Positions 51,622-62,806 are shown, numbered from the stretch's first letter. The stretch: 64,000 bases of DNA from CATOSD01 sp965226695 (GCA_965226695.1 OZ245405.1:2976001-3040000); one strand, 5' to 3'. The notes: a model not told the origin generated them from the letters alone. A program made the numbers and translations.

Positions 51622-51936
51622 CTACTCTACCACCACCGCCGTGCCGTAGGCGAGTATCTCGGACGCGCCGTTCATGATGCCGGAGGTCGTGAACCGAGTG
51701 CCGACAACGGCGTTCCCGCCCATCTGCTCCGCCGATCTGGTCATGCGCTCGACCGCTTCGTCGCGGGCCTGCGACATGAGGTTGGTGTACTCCGGTATCT
51801 CGCCGCCCGCGATGCTGCGCAGGCCGGCCATTATGTCGCGGCCAATCGCGCGGGCCCGCACGGTGTTGCCCCGCACCATGCCCAGAACGCTAACTATGCG
51901 CTTGCCCTCGATTTCGTAGGTGGTGGTTATCAGCAT
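51622..51936 (-). CDS. UPF0145 (YbjQ) family protein
   Basis: A 104-residue YbjQ/heavy-metal-binding-domain protein forming pentamers in known structures: GMVRGNTVRARAIGRDI, EAVERMTRSAEQMGGNAVVG and EILAYGTAVVVE. Function unknown. ATG 51936 with GAGG upstream. Confidence 0.92.
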   Translation of the reverse strand: MLITTTYEIEGKRIVSVLGMVRGNTVRARAIGRDIMAGLRSIAGGEIPEYTNLMSQARDEAVERMTRSAEQMGGNAVVGTRFTTSGIMNGASEILAYGTAVVVE

Positions 51937-51995
51937 GTGTTAGCCTCCTGCGCTGCCGTTGCCTTTGGATCGAATCGGGTTCTTCGGGCCGCCGC

Positions 51996-53408
51996 CTAGC
52001 CCAGCTGCTTGCCCGGATTCATGATGTTGCGCGGGTCCAGGGCGCGCTTGATCTTTTGCGCGGCGCTCATGCCCGCGCCCAGCTCGCGCTCCATCAGGTG
52101 GGCGAGCTTCACGCCCACGCCGTGGCAGTACTCCATTGTGCCGCCCATATCCTGCGCGAGAATTAGCGTTCTGTCAACGACTTCGGCCATGTCGCTGGAG
52201 GTCTGACCACCGCCATCATCCTCTTCCAAGAACAGGAACGACAGCATTTCCGGGCGCGCCCACAGCGACCACTCCCTCACTATGGCCCGCCTTTCGCGCA
52301 GCAACTCCTGGCAGCGGCGGCGGTACTCGAGCACCTTAGACACAGGCAGCGCGACGTGCAGGTACTCCATGCGATACTCGCTGCGCGCCCGACGGGCGCC
52401 GGCCACGTCGCCGCTCTGCAGCACCTGCCGAAGGTAGCGCTCGCCAGGGGCGTGGCGCGTTCGCCAGAAGTGCTCTGCCTCGCCCTCGATGGCAGGGCGC
52501 CCGCCCATCGACTCGCAGATTCTCGCGGCCCTGCCGTCGTGCGCCTCGGCTTCCTCCGCAAAACCCTCGAACGCAAGGTACACAGTGGCGTCTGACTCCA
52601 CGGACTCGCCGTCGCGCCAAAGCTCCTCGCCGTAATCCAGCATGGCGGGCTGGACACCCTCGGCGTACATGGCCACGACCGCCTCGAATCCGGCCTCGAA
52701 GCTGGGGAACTCTATGGCGCGCAGTATGCGCCGTTCGGGCAGCGGGAAGGCACGCAGCGTCGCCTCGGTGATGACGCCCAGCGTGCCCTCGGTTCCAATG
52801 AGCAGGTGCGCGAGCGACGGTCCGTAGGAGCGCTTGGGCACCTCCTGGGTGCGCACGATCTCGCCATCGGGGAGCACCGCTTCCAGACCCATCGCCTGGT
52901 CGCCCATCGGCCCGTACTTTGCCGCGGTGTAGCCCACCCCGTTTGTGGAAAGCGCGCCGCCCACCGTGGCTATTGGGCGGCTCCAAGGGTCGTGGCCCAG
53001 CAGCAGGCCCTCGGCGCGCAGCGCCGCGGCGGCTGACTCCAGTACGACGCCCGCCTGCGCGCGGATGGTCATGTCGCGTCGGCTCACGCGACAAACGCGG
53101 TTCATGCGCTGGAGGTTCAGCACGATGCAGCCGTCGTTTGAAACCGCGGCGCCCATAACCCCCGTGCCGCCGCCGTATGGCACCACCGGCACGTCCAGGC
53201 GGTTGGCGAGCCTGAGCACGCGGGACACGTCATTGGTGGTGGTGGGCCAGGCGACCGCTCCGGGCCGGGCGTCCAGCCGGTGCACCGCAGCGAACGCACG
53301 GTAGTCGCCCAAGGCGTCGCCGGCGTAGTCGTCGAGGTGCTTCTGGTCGGTGGAGACGTTGCCGGAGCCGAGCAGGCCAGTCAGGTCCCGAAGCAGGCCG
53401 GTGTTCAC
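51996..53408 (-). CDS. FAD-binding oxidoreductase, GlcD/D-lactate dehydrogenase-like
   Basis: A 470-residue PCMH-type flavoprotein. The FAD-binding half holds VPYGGGTGVMGAAVSNDG and ATVGGALSTNGVGYTAAKYG with LLIGTEGTLGVITEATLR; the C-terminal FAD-oxidase_C domain ends ALDPRNIMNPGKQLG. Likely oxidises a 2-hydroxy acid; also resembles alkyl-DHAP synthase-type proteins. 25 bases after cysS on the same strand. Confidence 0.9.
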   Translation of the reverse strand: MNTGLLRDLTGLLGSGNVSTDQKHLDDYAGDALGDYRAFAAVHRLDARPGAVAWPTTTNDVSRVLRLANRLDVPVVPYGGGTGVMGAAVSNDGCIVLNLQRMNRVCRVSRRDMTIRAQAGVVLESAAAALRAEGLLLGHDPWSRPIATVGGALSTNGVGYTAAKYGPMGDQAMGLEAVLPDGEIVRTQEVPKRSYGPSLAHLLIGTEGTLGVITEATLRAFPLPERRILRAIEFPSFEAGFEAVVAMYAEGVQPAMLDYGEELWRDGESVESDATVYLAFEGFAEEAEAHDGRAARICESMGGRPAIEGEAEHFWRTRHAPGERYLRQVLQSGDVAGARRARSEYRMEYLHVALPVSKVLEYRRRCQELLRERRAIVREWSLWARPEMLSFLFLEEDDGGGQTSSDMAEVVDRTLILAQDMGGTMEYCHGVGVKLAHLMERELGAGMSAAQKIKRALDPRNIMNPGKQLG

Positions 53409-53433
53409 CGGTGTATCTTCACGTGCGTGCCGG

Positions 53434-54803
<1,370 letters not shown>

Positions 54804-54807
<4 letters not shown>

Positions 54808-55286
54808 ACTATCTTTTCGACGGTGGCTACGGCGAGGCCCGCGATTCCCTCCGACCGGCCTGCGAATCCCAGCCCGTCGGTGGTCGTGGCCTTGACGTTT
54901 ACATCCTCGCAGGACACCCCGAGCGCCGAGGCGAGCCTCGCGCTCATCCTGCCGAGGTGGGGTTTGAGCTTGGGGCGCTGAGCCACAATTGTAGCATCTA
55001 CATAGGTGGCGCGCCAACGCCTGGCGGCCAGGATGGCGACGGTCCGGGCCACCAATTCTATGCTCTCGATTCCCTTGTACCGCGGGTCGCCGGGCGGGAA
55101 ATGGTCTCCAATGTCCCCCAGTCCCGCCGCGCCGAGCATGGCGTCTATGACGGCGTGGGCGAGCACGTCGCCGTCGCTGTGGCCATCCAGTCCCAGGCGG
55201 TAGGGCACATCCACTCCCCCGAGCACCAGCCTGCGTCCCTCCGCCAGGGGGTGAACGTCCACGCCGATGCCGGTGCGCGCCGTCAT
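54804..55286 (-). CDS. ispF: 2-C-methyl-D-erythritol 2,4-cyclodiphosphate synthase
   Basis: A 160-residue IspF of the MEP isoprenoid pathway: zinc ligands in GIGVDVHPLAEG and GLDGHSDGDVLAHAVIDA, plus GDIGDHFPPGDPRYKG and VNVKATTTDGLGFAGRSEGI. Overlaps both ispD and cysS by four bases. Confidence 0.96.
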
Positions 55287-56056
55287 GCTCCGCCGGCCGT
55301 CGCCGACCTACGGGCCAGAATCGCTTCGGCCACTGCGTAGTCCTCTGGCGTGGTGAGCTTGATATTGTCTCGCGCGCCCTCGAACAGGCGCACTCTGCCG
55401 CCCACGTCCTCGACCATCGCGGCGTCATCAGTGAAGAGACCGTCCGCATGGGCGTGGGCCTTGGCGAGCAGGTCGCGGCGGAACACCTGTGGAGTCTGCA
55501 CGCTGCGTAGGCGTTCCCTGTCGAGCGTGCCCGCCGAAAAGCCGTCCGGGTCCACCCTCTTGATAGTGTCCGTGACCGGCACGGCGGCGACGGCGGCCCC
55601 GGTATGACGCGCCGCGCACAGGCCGCGGACGAGCATCTCGGCGGTGAGGAACGGGCGGGCGCCATCGTGGACGACAACCCACTCGGCGTTCGGCAGCCGG
55701 CTCAGTCCAGAGGCCACCGAGTCCTGCCGCCGGCCGCCGCCGGGCCACACGCCGGCGACTTTGCTCCAGCCGCGTTCGCACGCCAGCGTTTCGCACCGCG
55801 ACACCCTGTCCGCCGAGACGACCAGGACAATCGCGTCCACGTGGGGGCTCGCCTCCAGCACCTCGACGCTGAACGCCAGGGCTGGCTTGTCTCGCGCGCC
55901 TGGAAGGGGGTCGAAGATCTTGTCTCCGCCGCCCATGCGGTCGCCGCGACCGGCCGCGACCACGATGGCCGACGCCGTCGGAATGCTGCCGCCACGTTCT
56001 ATCGCGCCGCCTTTGGACACCTTCAGGCTCTCCGTGGCCTTGCGAACACGATGCAT
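55283..56056 (-). CDS. ispD: 2-C-methyl-D-erythritol 4-phosphate cytidylyltransferase
   Basis: A nucleotidyltransferase of the MEP pathway: AIVVAAGRGDRMGGGDK binds CTP, VVVHDGARPFLTAEM, PVTDTIKR and QTPQVFRRDLL follow. The ATG at 56056 overlaps the upstream gene by 34 bases; a GTG at 56020 with GGAGAG, immediately after that gene's stop, is an equally good start and would give a 245-residue protein. Confidence 0.94.
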   Translation of the reverse strand: MHRVRKATESLKVSKGGAIERGGSIPTASAIVVAAGRGDRMGGGDKIFDPLPGARDKPALAFSVEVLEASPHVDAIVLVVSADRVSRCETLACERGWSKVAGVWPGGGRRQDSVASGLSRLPNAEWVVVHDGARPFLTAEMLVRGLCAARHTGAAVAAVPVTDTIKRVDPDGFSAGTLDRERLRSVQTPQVFRRDLLAKAHAHADGLFTDDAAMVEDVGGRVRLFEGARDNIKLTTPEDYAVAEAILARRSATAGGA

Positions 56057-57078
56057 CCGGACGATGTCTGGAGCACACGCGTTATCACGACCTCCAGGTC
56101 GCTGCCCTTGTACTCCGCGCCGCCCTCGACGACCATCATGGTGCCGTCGTCCAGGAATCCCACGCCCTGGCCCTCTTCCCGGCCGTCCTGCAACACCGTG
56201 ACGGTGGAAACCTCGCCAGGCAGGAACGCGGGCCGCAACGAGGTGGCGAGCTCGTTGATGTTGAGCACGGTCACCCCGTGGAACTGCGCCACACGGTTGA
56301 GGTTGAAGTCCGTGGTTATGATCGAGGCGTTGAGGCTCTTCGCCAGCTCCACGAGACGGCTGTCGACCTGCTGGCCGTCGTCGTCTTCGACTTCCATGAT
56401 TTCGATCTCGACGACGCCGCCATCGCGAAGCCTGTTGAGCACCTCGAGCCCGCGCCTGCCCCGGTTGCGGCGCAGTCCGTCGCTGGAATCGGCAACCCGC
56501 TGGAGCTCGTTCAGCACGAAGTTCGGCACCACGAGGCAGCCCAGTACGAACCCGGTGTGGCTTATGTCGGCTATGCGCCCGTCGATGATTGCGCTGGTGT
56601 CGAGAAGGATCCTCGGGGAGGCGGGCGAGCTGCCGTTGATCGAGACTCCGGTGGAACCGTGAGGAAAGAAGCCCTGGAAGAGGTCGCGCCTGGGCGAAAG
56701 CATGAAGGCGCCGCCAAGGTAGGCGAACAGCATCGAAAGAGCGGCCGGCAGCGCGATGCCGAACCAGCCGGGAAGCCGCGCCACTGGTATGGCCAACAGC
56801 AGCGCAAGCAGCAGCCCGATCGCCACACCGGCGACGCCCGAGGAGAGCCGAGAGGTTGGCACGCCCTCGGCCTGGGAAGCCAACACTCCCGCCAGCCTGC
56901 TGCCCACGTATGGCGTGGCCGCGATGCCCAGCAGCCCACCGAAGGTGGCCAGTCCGAACACCCAGTGAACGTAGTACTCCGGCCCCCAGGTGGCGCTTAT
57001 GTACTCTCCCAGCCTCCAGCCGCCGGTGGCGAGCAACGCCCCGCCCACCAAACGCCCAAGTGTCTTGACCACGGCCAT
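56023..57078 (-). CDS. PIN/TRAM-domain membrane protein (YacL-like)
   Basis: A 351-residue protein with four predicted membrane helices (residues 5-130), a PIN domain (LLDTSAIIDGRIADI, then LNASIITTDFNLNRVA) and a C-terminal TRAM domain (GFLDDGTMMVVEGG). YacL-type proteins are membrane-anchored RNases of unclear target, often next to ispDF. ATG 57078. Confidence 0.92.
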   Translation of the reverse strand: MAVVKTLGRLVGGALLATGGWRLGEYISATWGPEYYVHWVFGLATFGGLLGIAATPYVGSRLAGVLASQAEGVPTSRLSSGVAGVAIGLLLALLLAIPVARLPGWFGIALPAALSMLFAYLGGAFMLSPRRDLFQGFFPHGSTGVSINGSSPASPRILLDTSAIIDGRIADISHTGFVLGCLVVPNFVLNELQRVADSSDGLRRNRGRRGLEVLNRLRDGGVVEIEIMEVEDDDGQQVDSRLVELAKSLNASIITTDFNLNRVAQFHGVTVLNINELATSLRPAFLPGEVSTVTVLQDGREEGQGVGFLDDGTMMVVEGGAEYKGSDLEVVITRVLQTSSGCIVFARPRRA

Positions 57079-57314
57079 GTCACACCATTGATCACCGGCG
57101 CAGCAGCGACACTTCCCTCGCCCGCCCCTGGTTGCGGACAAAGCATCGAAAACCTGTAGTATAGTGAATGGAGCTAGGTTAACACCGACTTCTGAGACCT
57201 GTCAAAGCTGGGCCGGACGCCGTTTCGCCACGTACCGCGCGGGCCGACGCGGCCCTATGCCGCTCGCTCCCCGGTAGATGGCGCGGCCGCTCCGCTAGAA
57301 AGGAGACCGACGGC

Positions 57315-58460
57315 ATGCTGCCTCGCCGCTCCCGTCTGCTGAAGCTTATCGCGCTGGGATGGCTGGTGGTGCTCGGGGTCGCGCTCGCCGCCACGCCCCA
57401 GGTGCGCACCGCTTCCCACACGCTGCTTCTGGTCCCGCAGCTTCTGCCCGCGATTCCCGTCAAGCCGCAGCAGTGGTTCGCCGGCGAACCCACGCGGCGG
57501 CCGGTGGTTTACGCGAGCGGCGACAGCGAGGAGAAGGCTGACCTGTACGTTCCCGCCGGCGGAAGCAGGCACGGCGCGGTGCTGCTGTTCCTGGGCGTCA
57601 ACCCGGCCGGCAAGGACGATGAGCGCGTCGTGAACCTGGCCAACGGCCTTGCGCGAGCCGGACTTGTCGTGATGATTCCCTGGTCGGACAGGATGACCCA
57701 GAAGCGCGTCGCCGTGGAGGAGGTCGAGAACTTGGTAGCGGCGTTCCGCTACATGCAGACCCTGAAGGAGGTGGACCCCAACAGGCTGGGCATGGGAGGT
57801 TTCTGCGTCGGCGCGTCCCTGGCCGCGGTGGCGGCCCAGGACGACCGTATTCGCGACGAGGTGCAGTTTGTGAACTTCTTCGGCGGCTACTACGACGCAA
57901 GGGACCTGGTGAAGTCCGTAGTCACTGAGAGCCGCTTCTACGGCGACGACTCCGAAGCGTGGGAGCCCAACCGGCTGAGCGTTGAGGTGGTGGCTTCGCA
58001 CCTGGTGGAGGCGGTGCCGGACCCCGACGAGAGGGCGCTGCTCTCTGCCAGGTTCAAGGGCGGGCCCACTGACGCGGTCGTGGACGAGGAAGCGCTCTCG
58101 CCGGAGGCTCGCGTGGTGTCCGCGCTGCTTTCGGGGCCCACGCTCGATGAGGCGGAAGGGCTGTTGGCGCAGCTCCCCGAGCGGACGCTTGCGCATCTCG
58201 CCGCCATCTCCCCAAGCGAAGGCATAGACCGGCTCAGTGCGCGCACGCTTATCATGCACGACAGGCAGGACGAGCTGGTGCCGTCCGAGGAGTCGAGGCG
58301 CATGGCGGAAGCCATGCGCGCCGGCGGGAACGTCTACTACACCGAGTTCTCGTTCTTTCGCCACGTCGATCCAACACGATCCGCGAGCCCCGCAGTGTTC
58401 GCGAGGGAGGCGTTCAAACTCTACCTGCACCTGTACAACGTGCTCCGCGAGGCGCGCTGA
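57315..58460 (+). CDS. Dienelactone hydrolase-like alpha/beta hydrolase
   Basis: A 381-residue protein with an N-terminal membrane or signal segment (residues 8-28) and an alpha/beta-hydrolase domain. The nucleophile elbow is GMGGFCVGASLAA, a Cys as in dienelactone hydrolases; HDRQDELVPSEES supplies the Asp and FFRHVDP the His. Substrate unknown. ATG 57315 with AAAGGAG upstream. Confidence 0.82.
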   Translation: MLPRRSRLLKLIALGWLVVLGVALAATPQVRTASHTLLLVPQLLPAIPVKPQQWFAGEPTRRPVVYASGDSEEKADLYVPAGGSRHGAVLLFLGVNPAGKDDERVVNLANGLARAGLVVMIPWSDRMTQKRVAVEEVENLVAAFRYMQTLKEVDPNRLGMGGFCVGASLAAVAAQDDRIRDEVQFVNFFGGYYDARDLVKSVVTESRFYGDDSEAWEPNRLSVEVVASHLVEAVPDPDERALLSARFKGGPTDAVVDEEALSPEARVVSALLSGPTLDEAEGLLAQLPERTLAHLAAISPSEGIDRLSARTLIMHDRQDELVPSEESRRMAEAMRAGGNVYYTEFSFFRHVDPTRSASPAVFAREAFKLYLHLYNVLREAR

Positions 58461-58566
58461 GTTTGCCGCCGCGGATTTAGTGGTACAATGGCCGGAATAT
58501 CTGCCTGCCCGTGCGAGCGGCCCGCGCTCGCGGCGGGACGGTTCCACCCGGACGGGGTACACGCCA

Positions 58567-59127
58567 ATGGGAAAGAACTTCTGGATGATAGTCGAGACCC
58601 TGGAGAACTACGAAGTCGCCAGGGAAATTGGTTTCAGCGAGTACGCCTTCGGCTCCAAGTACCGCCGCCGCGCCGAAAGGATGCAGCCGAACGACCGCTT
58701 TCTGTTCTACGTGAAAGACCTGCGCAAGTGGGTAGCCACCGCCACCGTCACGTCCCCTTGCTACGAGAACAACCAGGGCATCTGGAACCCCAACGGCTCG
58801 ATGATGAACCGCCGCTACAGCGTGGGGTTGACCCCCGACATCGTGCTGAAGGAGAATGACTTCATCGACGCGCTGGTGCTCGGCCCCAGGCTGGAGTACG
58901 TCAAACGATGGGCTCCCGAGGACTGGCCCCTGGCGTTCTTTGACCTGCTGCATCTGCTGCCGCAGAGGGACTTCCGCCTGATAGAGGGCGAGATGAGGCG
59001 GCTGCTGCCCAGGAGAGGCAATCGCGGCAACCGCCGGTCCCCGCAAGGCCCCGGCCGGTCCGACGGCGAGTCGCAGGGTGGACGGCCGCGGCGAAACTCC
59101 GCGAACAGGCCCGCCGACCGAGACTGA
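58567..59127 (+). CDS. EVE-domain protein
   Basis: A 186-residue protein whose first 150 residues form an EVE/PUA-like domain (PF01878): FWMIVETLENYEVAREIGF, MQPNDRFLFYVK and YSVGLTPDIVLKENDF. EVE domains bind modified bases in DNA or RNA and are linked to modification-dependent restriction, but here the domain stands alone. The tail is Arg/Gly/Asn-rich and disordered. Confidence 0.82.
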   Translation: MGKNFWMIVETLENYEVAREIGFSEYAFGSKYRRRAERMQPNDRFLFYVKDLRKWVATATVTSPCYENNQGIWNPNGSMMNRRYSVGLTPDIVLKENDFIDALVLGPRLEYVKRWAPEDWPLAFFDLLHLLPQRDFRLIEGEMRRLLPRRGNRGNRRSPQGPGRSDGESQGGRPRRNSANRPADRD

Positions 59128-59139
59128 AAGCGCCGTATC

Positions 59140-60138
59140 TCAGGCAGCCGTTCCGCTCAGTGGCCCATGCGCGTCCGGCAGCCCGCCCTCGTCGTACAGC
59201 TCTCTCAGCCGCTCCAGGAACTCCTCTGGAATGTCCTCGCCGTCCGACGCGGCGGCGAACTCCTCCAGTAGTTCGGTGCCGGCGACGTTCGGCAGCGCCG
59301 ACGCCACCACAGGCTCCGCCAGAACGAACCTGATAGCCAGCTGGCCCATCGTCAGGTCGAGGTTGCTGGTCAGGAAGCCCAGTCCGCCGAGCTCGCCCGC
59401 GCCGGGCATCGGCGCGCCGTGCTCCAGGTCGCTCTCGCGCTCCTCCGTCGCGTCCGGCGACGTGCGGGCCGCTGCCAGGGCGCCCCGTGCGTGCGGCTCC
59501 CTGGCAATGAGTCCGGTGTTCGTCTCACCCGCGATGGGGAACAAGTCGCGTGCGGGTCGCTGCTCCAGCATGTTGTACACCAGTTGCAGCGCGCGCCCAC
59601 TCCGCTCCTGCATGGCAGCCTCTGCCTCCTCGTCCCACGGCACGCCCGGCTCCGGGGCGAAGCCGTAGTACCTTATCTTGCCCTCCCGCACCAGGTTGTC
59701 CAGCGTGTCGAACAGCTCGTCGTCCTCCAACTGGTACATGGTAGGGTTGTGAAGCTGGTACAGGTCTATGTAGTCGGTGCTAAGCCTCCGCAGGCTCTGC
59801 TCGCAGGCGTAGCGGACGTAGCGGGGGCTGAAGTTCTGCTCGCGCGGCCTGGGAGTGGGGTCCAGGACCTTGGTGTACATGTCATAGCCGACCTTCGTCG
59901 CGATTACGATTTCGTGGCGCTGGCGCCTCAGTGCCCTCGACAGCACGCTCTCGCCGTATCCGTCACCGTAGGTGTCGGCGGTGTCGTAGAACGTGACGCC
60001 CAGGTCGAACGCCCTGACCAGCAGGCTGACGGCCTCCTCCTCATTCACGAGCGACCCGCCTCCGGACGCAAGCGTCCAGAGGCCGAATCCGACCTCCGAC
60101 AGTTCGAGTTCGGTGTTGCCGAGCGTCCTGTATCTCAA
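59140..60138 (-). CDS. Aldo/keto reductase
   Basis: A 332-residue AKR: catalytic Asp and Tyr in FYDTADTYGDGYGESVL, Lys in VIATKVGYDM and His in DLYQLHNPTMYQ. NADPH-dependent carbonyl reductase, substrate unknown. I chose the TTG at 60138 (GGAG upstream) since RYRTLGNTELELSEVGFG is the usual start; the frame continues far upstream without homology. Confidence 0.92.
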   Translation of the reverse strand: MRYRTLGNTELELSEVGFGLWTLASGGGSLVNEEEAVSLLVRAFDLGVTFYDTADTYGDGYGESVLSRALRRQRHEIVIATKVGYDMYTKVLDPTPRPREQNFSPRYVRYACEQSLRRLSTDYIDLYQLHNPTMYQLEDDELFDTLDNLVREGKIRYYGFAPEPGVPWDEEAEAAMQERSGRALQLVYNMLEQRPARDLFPIAGETNTGLIAREPHARGALAAARTSPDATEERESDLEHGAPMPGAGELGGLGFLTSNLDLTMGQLAIRFVLAEPVVASALPNVAGTELLEEFAAASDGEDIPEEFLERLRELYDEGGLPDAHGPLSGTAA

Positions 60139-60333
60139 GCCACAATCTCCGTCGGGTTCGGGCGCCCAGGCGCGGGCCGGGCGCCTCGCGTAGCCTCGCA
60201 TTAAGGTATCTACTCGGATTATATGCGAACCCGGTGATAGGGGACAGCCCACGAATGCCCCGTCTTCCGCTTGCGTCCAACTTCGCGTGTTTCCTACACT
60301 GGGCCGGCTACACTGTGATACCGGGAGGGCGCA

Positions 60334-60810
60334 ATGGTCAAGAGCGAAGCGCAAACGGTGCAGGACTACCTCGCCGAACTGCCCGACGATCGCCGGGAGT
60401 CGATGCAGGCGGTGCGCCAGGTGGTACTGGACAACCTGCCGGGCGGCTACCGGGAGATGATGCTCTACGGCATGATCGGGTGGGCAATCCCCCTCGAGGT
60501 CTACCCCGAGACCTACAACGGCCATCCGCTGGCCTACGCCTCGCTGGGCAATCAGAAGAATTACATGTCTCTGTACCTGATGAATGTGTACGGCGACCAG
60601 GTAACCGAGGAGTGGTTCAAGGAGCAGTTCGCCGCGCGTGGCAAGAAGCTGAACATGGGCAAGTCTTGTGTGCGTTTCAAGCGGGTGGACGACCTGCCGC
60701 TCGACCTGATAGGCGAGGTCATTTCCCGCACTCCGGCCCAGGAATACATCCGCTACTACGAGCAGTCCCGGGCCAACATGAAGAGCAACAGGAGACGCGG
60801 CAAGCGCTAG
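60334..60810 (+). CDS. DUF1801-family protein
   Basis: A 158-residue YdhG-like (PF08818) protein: QTVQDYLAELPDDRRESMQA, YGMIGWAIPLEVYP and LNMGKSCVRFKRVDDLPLD. Function unknown. GGGAGG upstream of ATG 60334. Its TAG shares bases with the stop of the converging threonine synthase gene (CTAG). Confidence 0.85.
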   Translation: MVKSEAQTVQDYLAELPDDRRESMQAVRQVVLDNLPGGYREMMLYGMIGWAIPLEVYPETYNGHPLAYASLGNQKNYMSLYLMNVYGDQVTEEWFKEQFAARGKKLNMGKSCVRFKRVDDLPLDLIGEVISRTPAQEYIRYYEQSRANMKSNRRRGKR

Positions 60811-61916
60811 GCGGGCGGCGAGTCCTTCAGGCCGCTTCCCGTGATGGCGACCAGCACGCACTCGTCCGCACCAACCACTCCGCGCGCTACCAGGTCCTGC
60901 AGCCCGGCAAACGCCGCCGCCGAGGTCGGCTCGGCGTAGATGCCCTCCTCCGCGGCGAGAAGACGCTGCCACCGCGCGATGTCGTCGTCGTCCACGGCCA
61001 GCGCCTCACCTCCCGACTGCCTGAGCACGTCGAGCACCTGCGCCTTGCGTGGCGGCGCCGCGACGGATATGCCGCCCGCGATTGTGCGCCCGGCATCGGC
61101 AGGAGACCACGCGCTGCCCTCGTAGGCGGCGGCGACGGGCATGACCGCGCGCGCCTGCACGGCGTGGACACGCGGCCTGCGCCCGATAAGTCCCGCCTCA
61201 GCCAGTTCGCCGTAACCCTTCCACGGCCCAGTCGCCAGCGACCCGTTGCCCACCGGCGCCACCAGGTGCTGGGGCGGGTCGTCGACCAGCTGGCGCGCCG
61301 CCTCGTACGCGAACGTCTTGGTGCCTTCGAGAAAGTAAGGGCTGAGGTTGTGCGAGGCGTAGACCATCCCTCGCGATTCGCAGAACGCGACCGCCGCGTC
61401 CGCCGCCGCCTGGCGCGGCCCCTCTATCAGGTGCGTATGCGCGCCGTACACGCGGATCTGGCTCAGCTTGGCAGCGGGAGCGTCCGCCGGCGCGAACACG
61501 TGCGCCTCGATGCGCGCCCTCGCCGCGTAGGCCGCCAACGACGCGCCCGCGTTTCCCGACGAGTCCTCCACCATCGCGGTCACGCCCAGCTCCGCGGCCA
61601 CCGAGACCATCACGGCGGTGCCCCTGTCCTTGAACGAACCCGTCGGATTCTGGTACTCCGCCTTGCCATATACACGCCGCAAGCCCAGAAGGGCGGCGAC
61701 CGAGCGCAGCTCAACGCAGGGCGTGCCGCCCTCTCCGAGCGTGACGGCCTCTGCCGCGCCGTGGTAGGGCATGGGCGGCCCGTCTCCGGCGTCGCGGTCC
61801 GGCGGCGCCGTGTAGCGCACGTCGAGCGGACCGCCGCAGCGCTCGCAGGACAGCGCGTACATGTCGGCGGCGTGCGCCGCGCCGCACGCGAAGCAGCACA
61901 GGTCGAAGTGAGACAT
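60807..61916 (-). CDS. thrC: Threonine synthase
   Basis: A 369-residue PLP enzyme. An N-terminal zinc ribbon (CCFACG, later LSCERCGG) is followed by EYQNPTGSFKDRGTAVMVS with the PLP lysine, DSSGNAGASLAAYAARA and PVGNGSLATG. It forms threonine from O-phosphohomoserine; threonine dehydratase-like relatives are the alternative. ATG 61916 follows GAGAGG. Confidence 0.88.
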   Translation of the reverse strand: MSHFDLCCFACGAAHAADMYALSCERCGGPLDVRYTAPPDRDAGDGPPMPYHGAAEAVTLGEGGTPCVELRSVAALLGLRRVYGKAEYQNPTGSFKDRGTAVMVSVAAELGVTAMVEDSSGNAGASLAAYAARARIEAHVFAPADAPAAKLSQIRVYGAHTHLIEGPRQAAADAAVAFCESRGMVYASHNLSPYFLEGTKTFAYEAARQLVDDPPQHLVAPVGNGSLATGPWKGYGELAEAGLIGRRPRVHAVQARAVMPVAAAYEGSAWSPADAGRTIAGGISVAAPPRKAQVLDVLRQSGGEALAVDDDDIARWQRLLAAEEGIYAEPTSAAAFAGLQDLVARGVVGADECVLVAITGSGLKDSPPA

Positions 61917-62259
61917 CGGCGCCCCTCTCAGGCGTGGATTGAGCCGGTCGCCCGGATGCTACCGGCGGGCACGGGGGTTGTCAACGCGGACTCCCCTGCC
62001 GCGGTCCTTACGGGCGGATGCGGCGGGATGCGGGCCGGTCGCCGATGCTTGACAGAGTGCTTTGGCGTTGGATAGGATTTCGTCAGGTTCCCCTTACGGG
62101 ATTTGCCTGATGCATACTCCGCCACCGGCCCGCTACCCTTTCTTCGGACCGGCGGCGAGAACAGGCGGAGAACCATCCTCAGGGAGTGGCGCTTTTGGCG
62201 TATAGTTAGGGCAAGTACGCTGGTCCAACGAACCATGGGACGGGATTGAGAGGTGGAGG
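61917..62259. other. Spacer without recognisable gene
   Basis: About 340 bases between divergent thrC and a small membrane protein gene. Nothing coding is supported. A possible -10 TATAGT occurs near 62200 for the rightward gene. Confidence 0.5.
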
Positions 62260-62628
62260 ATGCCGGAGAAGTACAAGAAAGAAGTAGAAGAGATTCTCGA
62301 ACAGGCTGGTGTGCCGCCGGGCCGCGGAATGGACCACCGCCGCGGGCCCAACTTCAGGCAGCTCATCTGGATGTACGCCGGAAAGGCGCTGGGCGGCCGC
62401 ACCTGGGCCATCACGCCCGGCCGGGTGATGATCGCGGCTGTGGTCGTGCTACTGCTGGCCCTCGTGCTGCGCGCCGGCCCCATAATGGGACTCGTGGGCC
62501 TGTTGCTGTTCATAGTGGCTTACGCCATGTTCTTCATGCGGCCCGGCAAAGGCGTCGAAAAGCGATGGCGGGGCCGCGCGGTCGAAGAAGAAGACGGCGG
62601 CTGGTGGGACCGCATTCGCGGCAGGTAG
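62260..62628 (+). CDS. Small two-helix membrane protein, unknown function
   Basis: A 122-residue protein with a charged N-terminus (KKEVEEILEQAG), two adjacent membrane helices (about residues 52-95) and an acidic/basic tail ending in WWDRIRGR. ATG with GGTGGAGG immediately upstream. No family recognised; similar small proteins are common in Chloroflexi genomes (recalled, not searched). Confidence 0.75.
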   Translation: MPEKYKKEVEEILEQAGVPPGRGMDHRRGPNFRQLIWMYAGKALGGRTWAITPGRVMIAAVVVLLLALVLRAGPIMGLVGLLLFIVAYAMFFMRPGKGVEKRWRGRAVEEEDGGWWDRIRGR

Positions 62629-62665
62629 GTCAGTATAGCCTGATCCCTGCCCCCCGAAATGGTAG

Positions 62666-62686
62666 GGGCGGGTTTCAAACCCGCCC
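62666..62686. repeat. Type D palindrome
   Basis: GGGCGGGTTT and AAACCCGCCC around a single central C: perfect 10-bp arms. Seen once in this window. Confidence 0.75.
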
Positions 62687-62695
62687 GCCGCGGCC

Positions 62696-62757
62696 CCTTC
62701 CCCCTCGACGAGGGAAGGCCAGAGCCTGCCCCGTACTCGATACGGAGATGGGGGTGA
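62696..62757. repeat. Composite repeat with type A element
   Basis: CCTTCCCCCTCGACGAGGG then AGGCCAG, the type A element at 62723-62747 (one mismatch, ATACGGAG) and ATGGGGGTGA. Confidence 0.8.
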
Positions 62758-62806
62758 GGTCGCATTCGATACCCACCCCCACCAGATGCCGCGCTACCGC
62801 ATCGGA

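Noticed and set aside
54808..55677. Upstream extension of the cysS frame
   Set aside because: The frame is open by chance through ispF and ispD; homology begins at ATG 54807.
57255..58562. Minus-strand open frame (435 codons)
   Set aside because: Antisense to the hydrolase gene, which has an active-site motif and ribosome site.
60234..62075. Long plus-strand open frame (613 codons)
   Set aside because: Overlaps DUF1801 in another frame and is antisense to threonine synthase; no recognisable domain.
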